NCBI GenBank assembly: GCA_014380705.1
Contig: JACMJI010000197.1
Coordinates: 1 to 6,396 of the forward strand
DNA from: Gorillibacterium sp.
GTDB lineage: Bacteria; Bacillota; Bacilli; Paenibacillales; NBRC-103111
DNA length: 6,396 nt
Direction: 5' to 3'
A model generated the notes under the pieces. The model did no database searches. It was given only the letters and a program-made list of their open reading frames with translations, and had not been told where the DNA came from. Below, in pieces: positions 5,661 through 6,396 of the stretch (positions within the stretch are counted from its first letter, which is position 1; the number at the start of each line of letters is the position of its first letter). Both the position numbers and the translations under genes were made by a program.

Positions 5661-5724
5661 TTATCCTTGTCTTCAATGCCTGCAACCAGATTGAGCTGAG
5701 GTGCATCTATTTACGTCGAGGAGA

Positions 5725-5733
5725 GGGGGGGGG
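5725..5733 (+). promoter_or_regulatory. G9 tract serving as ribosome binding region of the sigma gene
   Basis: Nine G in a row lie 11 bases before GTG 5745 and follow GAGGAGA (5718-5724). There is no other purine-rich site closer to the start, so the tract probably provides the ribosome binding site. Its length would change easily by slipped-strand replication and would alter the spacing to the start. Confidence 0.4.
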
Positions 5734-5744
5734 ACCTTCTGGAT

Positions 5745-6267
5745 GTGGTGCTAAGACTCCAACAATTAGAAGAAGCCGCGCTGCAGGAGCTTATGCAGCA
5801 ATATGGTGATTACCTGCTTCGTACAGCTTTTCTTTTACTTAAAGATCAGCAGGCTGCCGAGGAGGTCGTACAGGATACATTTGTAACGGCGTATCATAAG
5901 ATCACTCAGTTAAGCAATAATACGAAGCTGAAAAACTGGTTGACGACGATTGTGATCAATCATTGTCGAATGCGTTTGCGGACATGGAGCTGGAAGCGAA
6001 TCTTTCCCTTCGAACATATGGAACAGTGGGGCGAGACAGAAGGACCCGAAGAACAGCTCTTGCTGCAATGGCGAAGTCAAAGCTTGAGTCATGCCATTCA
6101 AAAGCTCAAACTATCATCATCGAGAGGCCATTACGCTCTTTTATTTCAATGAGCTGAGCGTGCAGGAGATTAGTGAGCAGCTCCGTGTTAATGGAAATAC
6201 AATTAAAGCGAGATTAGCACGAGGGCGTAGTCGACTAAAGCAGCTATTGGAACTGGAGGGATCTTAA
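5745..6267 (+). pseudogene. ECF sigma-70 factor, split by a +1 frameshift
   Basis: The first frame, from GTG 5745, gives sigma region 2: an N-terminal helix LEEAALQELMQQYGDYLLRT, then LLLKDQQAAEEVVQDTFVTAYHK (core-binding and -10 recognition), then NWLTTIVINHCR. It continues to HAIQKLKLS and then turns into nonsense, ending at TGA 6150-6152 (135 residues). From 6121 a different frame carries region 4: REAITLFYFNELSVQEI, the helix-turn-helix SEQLRVNGNTIKARLARGRSRL, ending at TAA 6265-6267. Removing one base within TCATCAT (6114-6120) would rejoin the two as KLSYREAITLF, giving about 173 residues, the usual ECF length. As read, the product lacks the -35-binding domain and is probably inactive. 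It could be a true mutation, a sequencing error or, less likely, recoding. The stop abuts the ATG of the next gene, the usual layout for a sigma and its anti-sigma. Confidence 0.85.
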
Positions 6268-6396
6268 ATGGTTCAGCAGCGGGAAGAAGTTAAAGAACAG
6301 TTGAATAATGAACTGGAATTCATGCGTTTTAGGGGAAGTAAAGAGGTGCTTAAGCAGACGCATCCTAAAACTCGTTTAGAAGGCATTCGAGCATTA
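6268..6396 (+). CDS. Start of a probable anti-sigma factor or sigma-operon partner, 3' partial
   Basis: An open frame of 43 codons starts at ATG 6268 and runs off the window. GGAGGG at 6255-6260, 7 bases upstream, is a strong ribosome binding site, and the ATG touches the TAA of the sigma gene, so translation is likely coupled. The visible part (VQQREEVKEQLNNELEFMRF, then RGSKEVLKQTHPKTRLEGIR) is charged, helical and without a membrane segment so far. That would suit the cytoplasmic N-terminal domain of an anti-sigma factor with a transmembrane helix further on. The function is inferred from position only; no zinc-anti-sigma HxxxCxxC motif is visible in this part. Confidence 0.6.
   Translation, partial: MVQQREEVKEQLNNELEFMRFRGSKEVLKQTHPKTRLEGIRAL

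Noticed and set aside
5612..5744. Search for an ECF-type autoregulated promoter before the sigma gene
   Set aside because: AAC- and CGTC-like elements are present (for example 5684-5686 and 5714-5717), but the spacing of 27 bp is not the 16-17 bp required; no sigma-A promoter of quality was seen either.

Overview
The window looks like chromosomal DNA of a low-to-moderate GC, endospore-former-type Firmicute, most plausibly Paenibacillus or a close relative. This rests on protein resemblance, strong AGGAG-type ribosome binding sites, GTG/TTG starts and U-tailed hairpin terminators; it is an inference, as no marker gene is present. All recognised genes are on the + strand. I see no mobile element, CRISPR array, rRNA or tRNA.

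Layout. (1) 1-401: 3' part of a pyridoxamine-5'-phosphate-oxidase-like flavin split-barrel protein, followed by a hairpin. (2) 402-727: a 326-bp control region. It holds a sigma-A-type promoter overlapped by two NrdR-box-like elements 31 bp apart, then a long leader with a second promoter-like element inside an ACCGG/CCGGT dyad. (3) 728-3602: nrdD and nrdG, the anaerobic (class III) ribonucleotide reductase and its radical-SAM activase, overlapping by 8 bp and ended by a clear intrinsic terminator. (4) 3603-5611: a promoter, then a compact three-gene cluster (HemG/flavodoxin-like protein, GNAT acetyltransferase, class I methyltransferase) ended by another intrinsic terminator. (5) 5612-6396: an ECF sigma factor gene broken by a +1 frameshift between regions 2 and 4, followed directly by the start of a probable anti-sigma or partner gene that runs off the window.

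How the parts work together. NrdD makes dNTP precursors without oxygen using a glycyl radical that NrdG installs. The paired NrdR-like boxes suggest repression of this operon when dATP/ATP is high. NrdG needs a low-potential electron donor, so the flavodoxin-domain gene next door is a suggestive but unproven neighbour. The acetyltransferase and methyltransferase look like ordinary accessory enzymes. The sigma/partner pair is probably a separate unit.

The points most worth a second look are the nrdDG control region, the Asp in place of a usual zinc-ligand Cys in NrdD, and the frameshifted sigma gene with a G9 tract just upstream of its start. I did not find clear evidence of a wholly new system.
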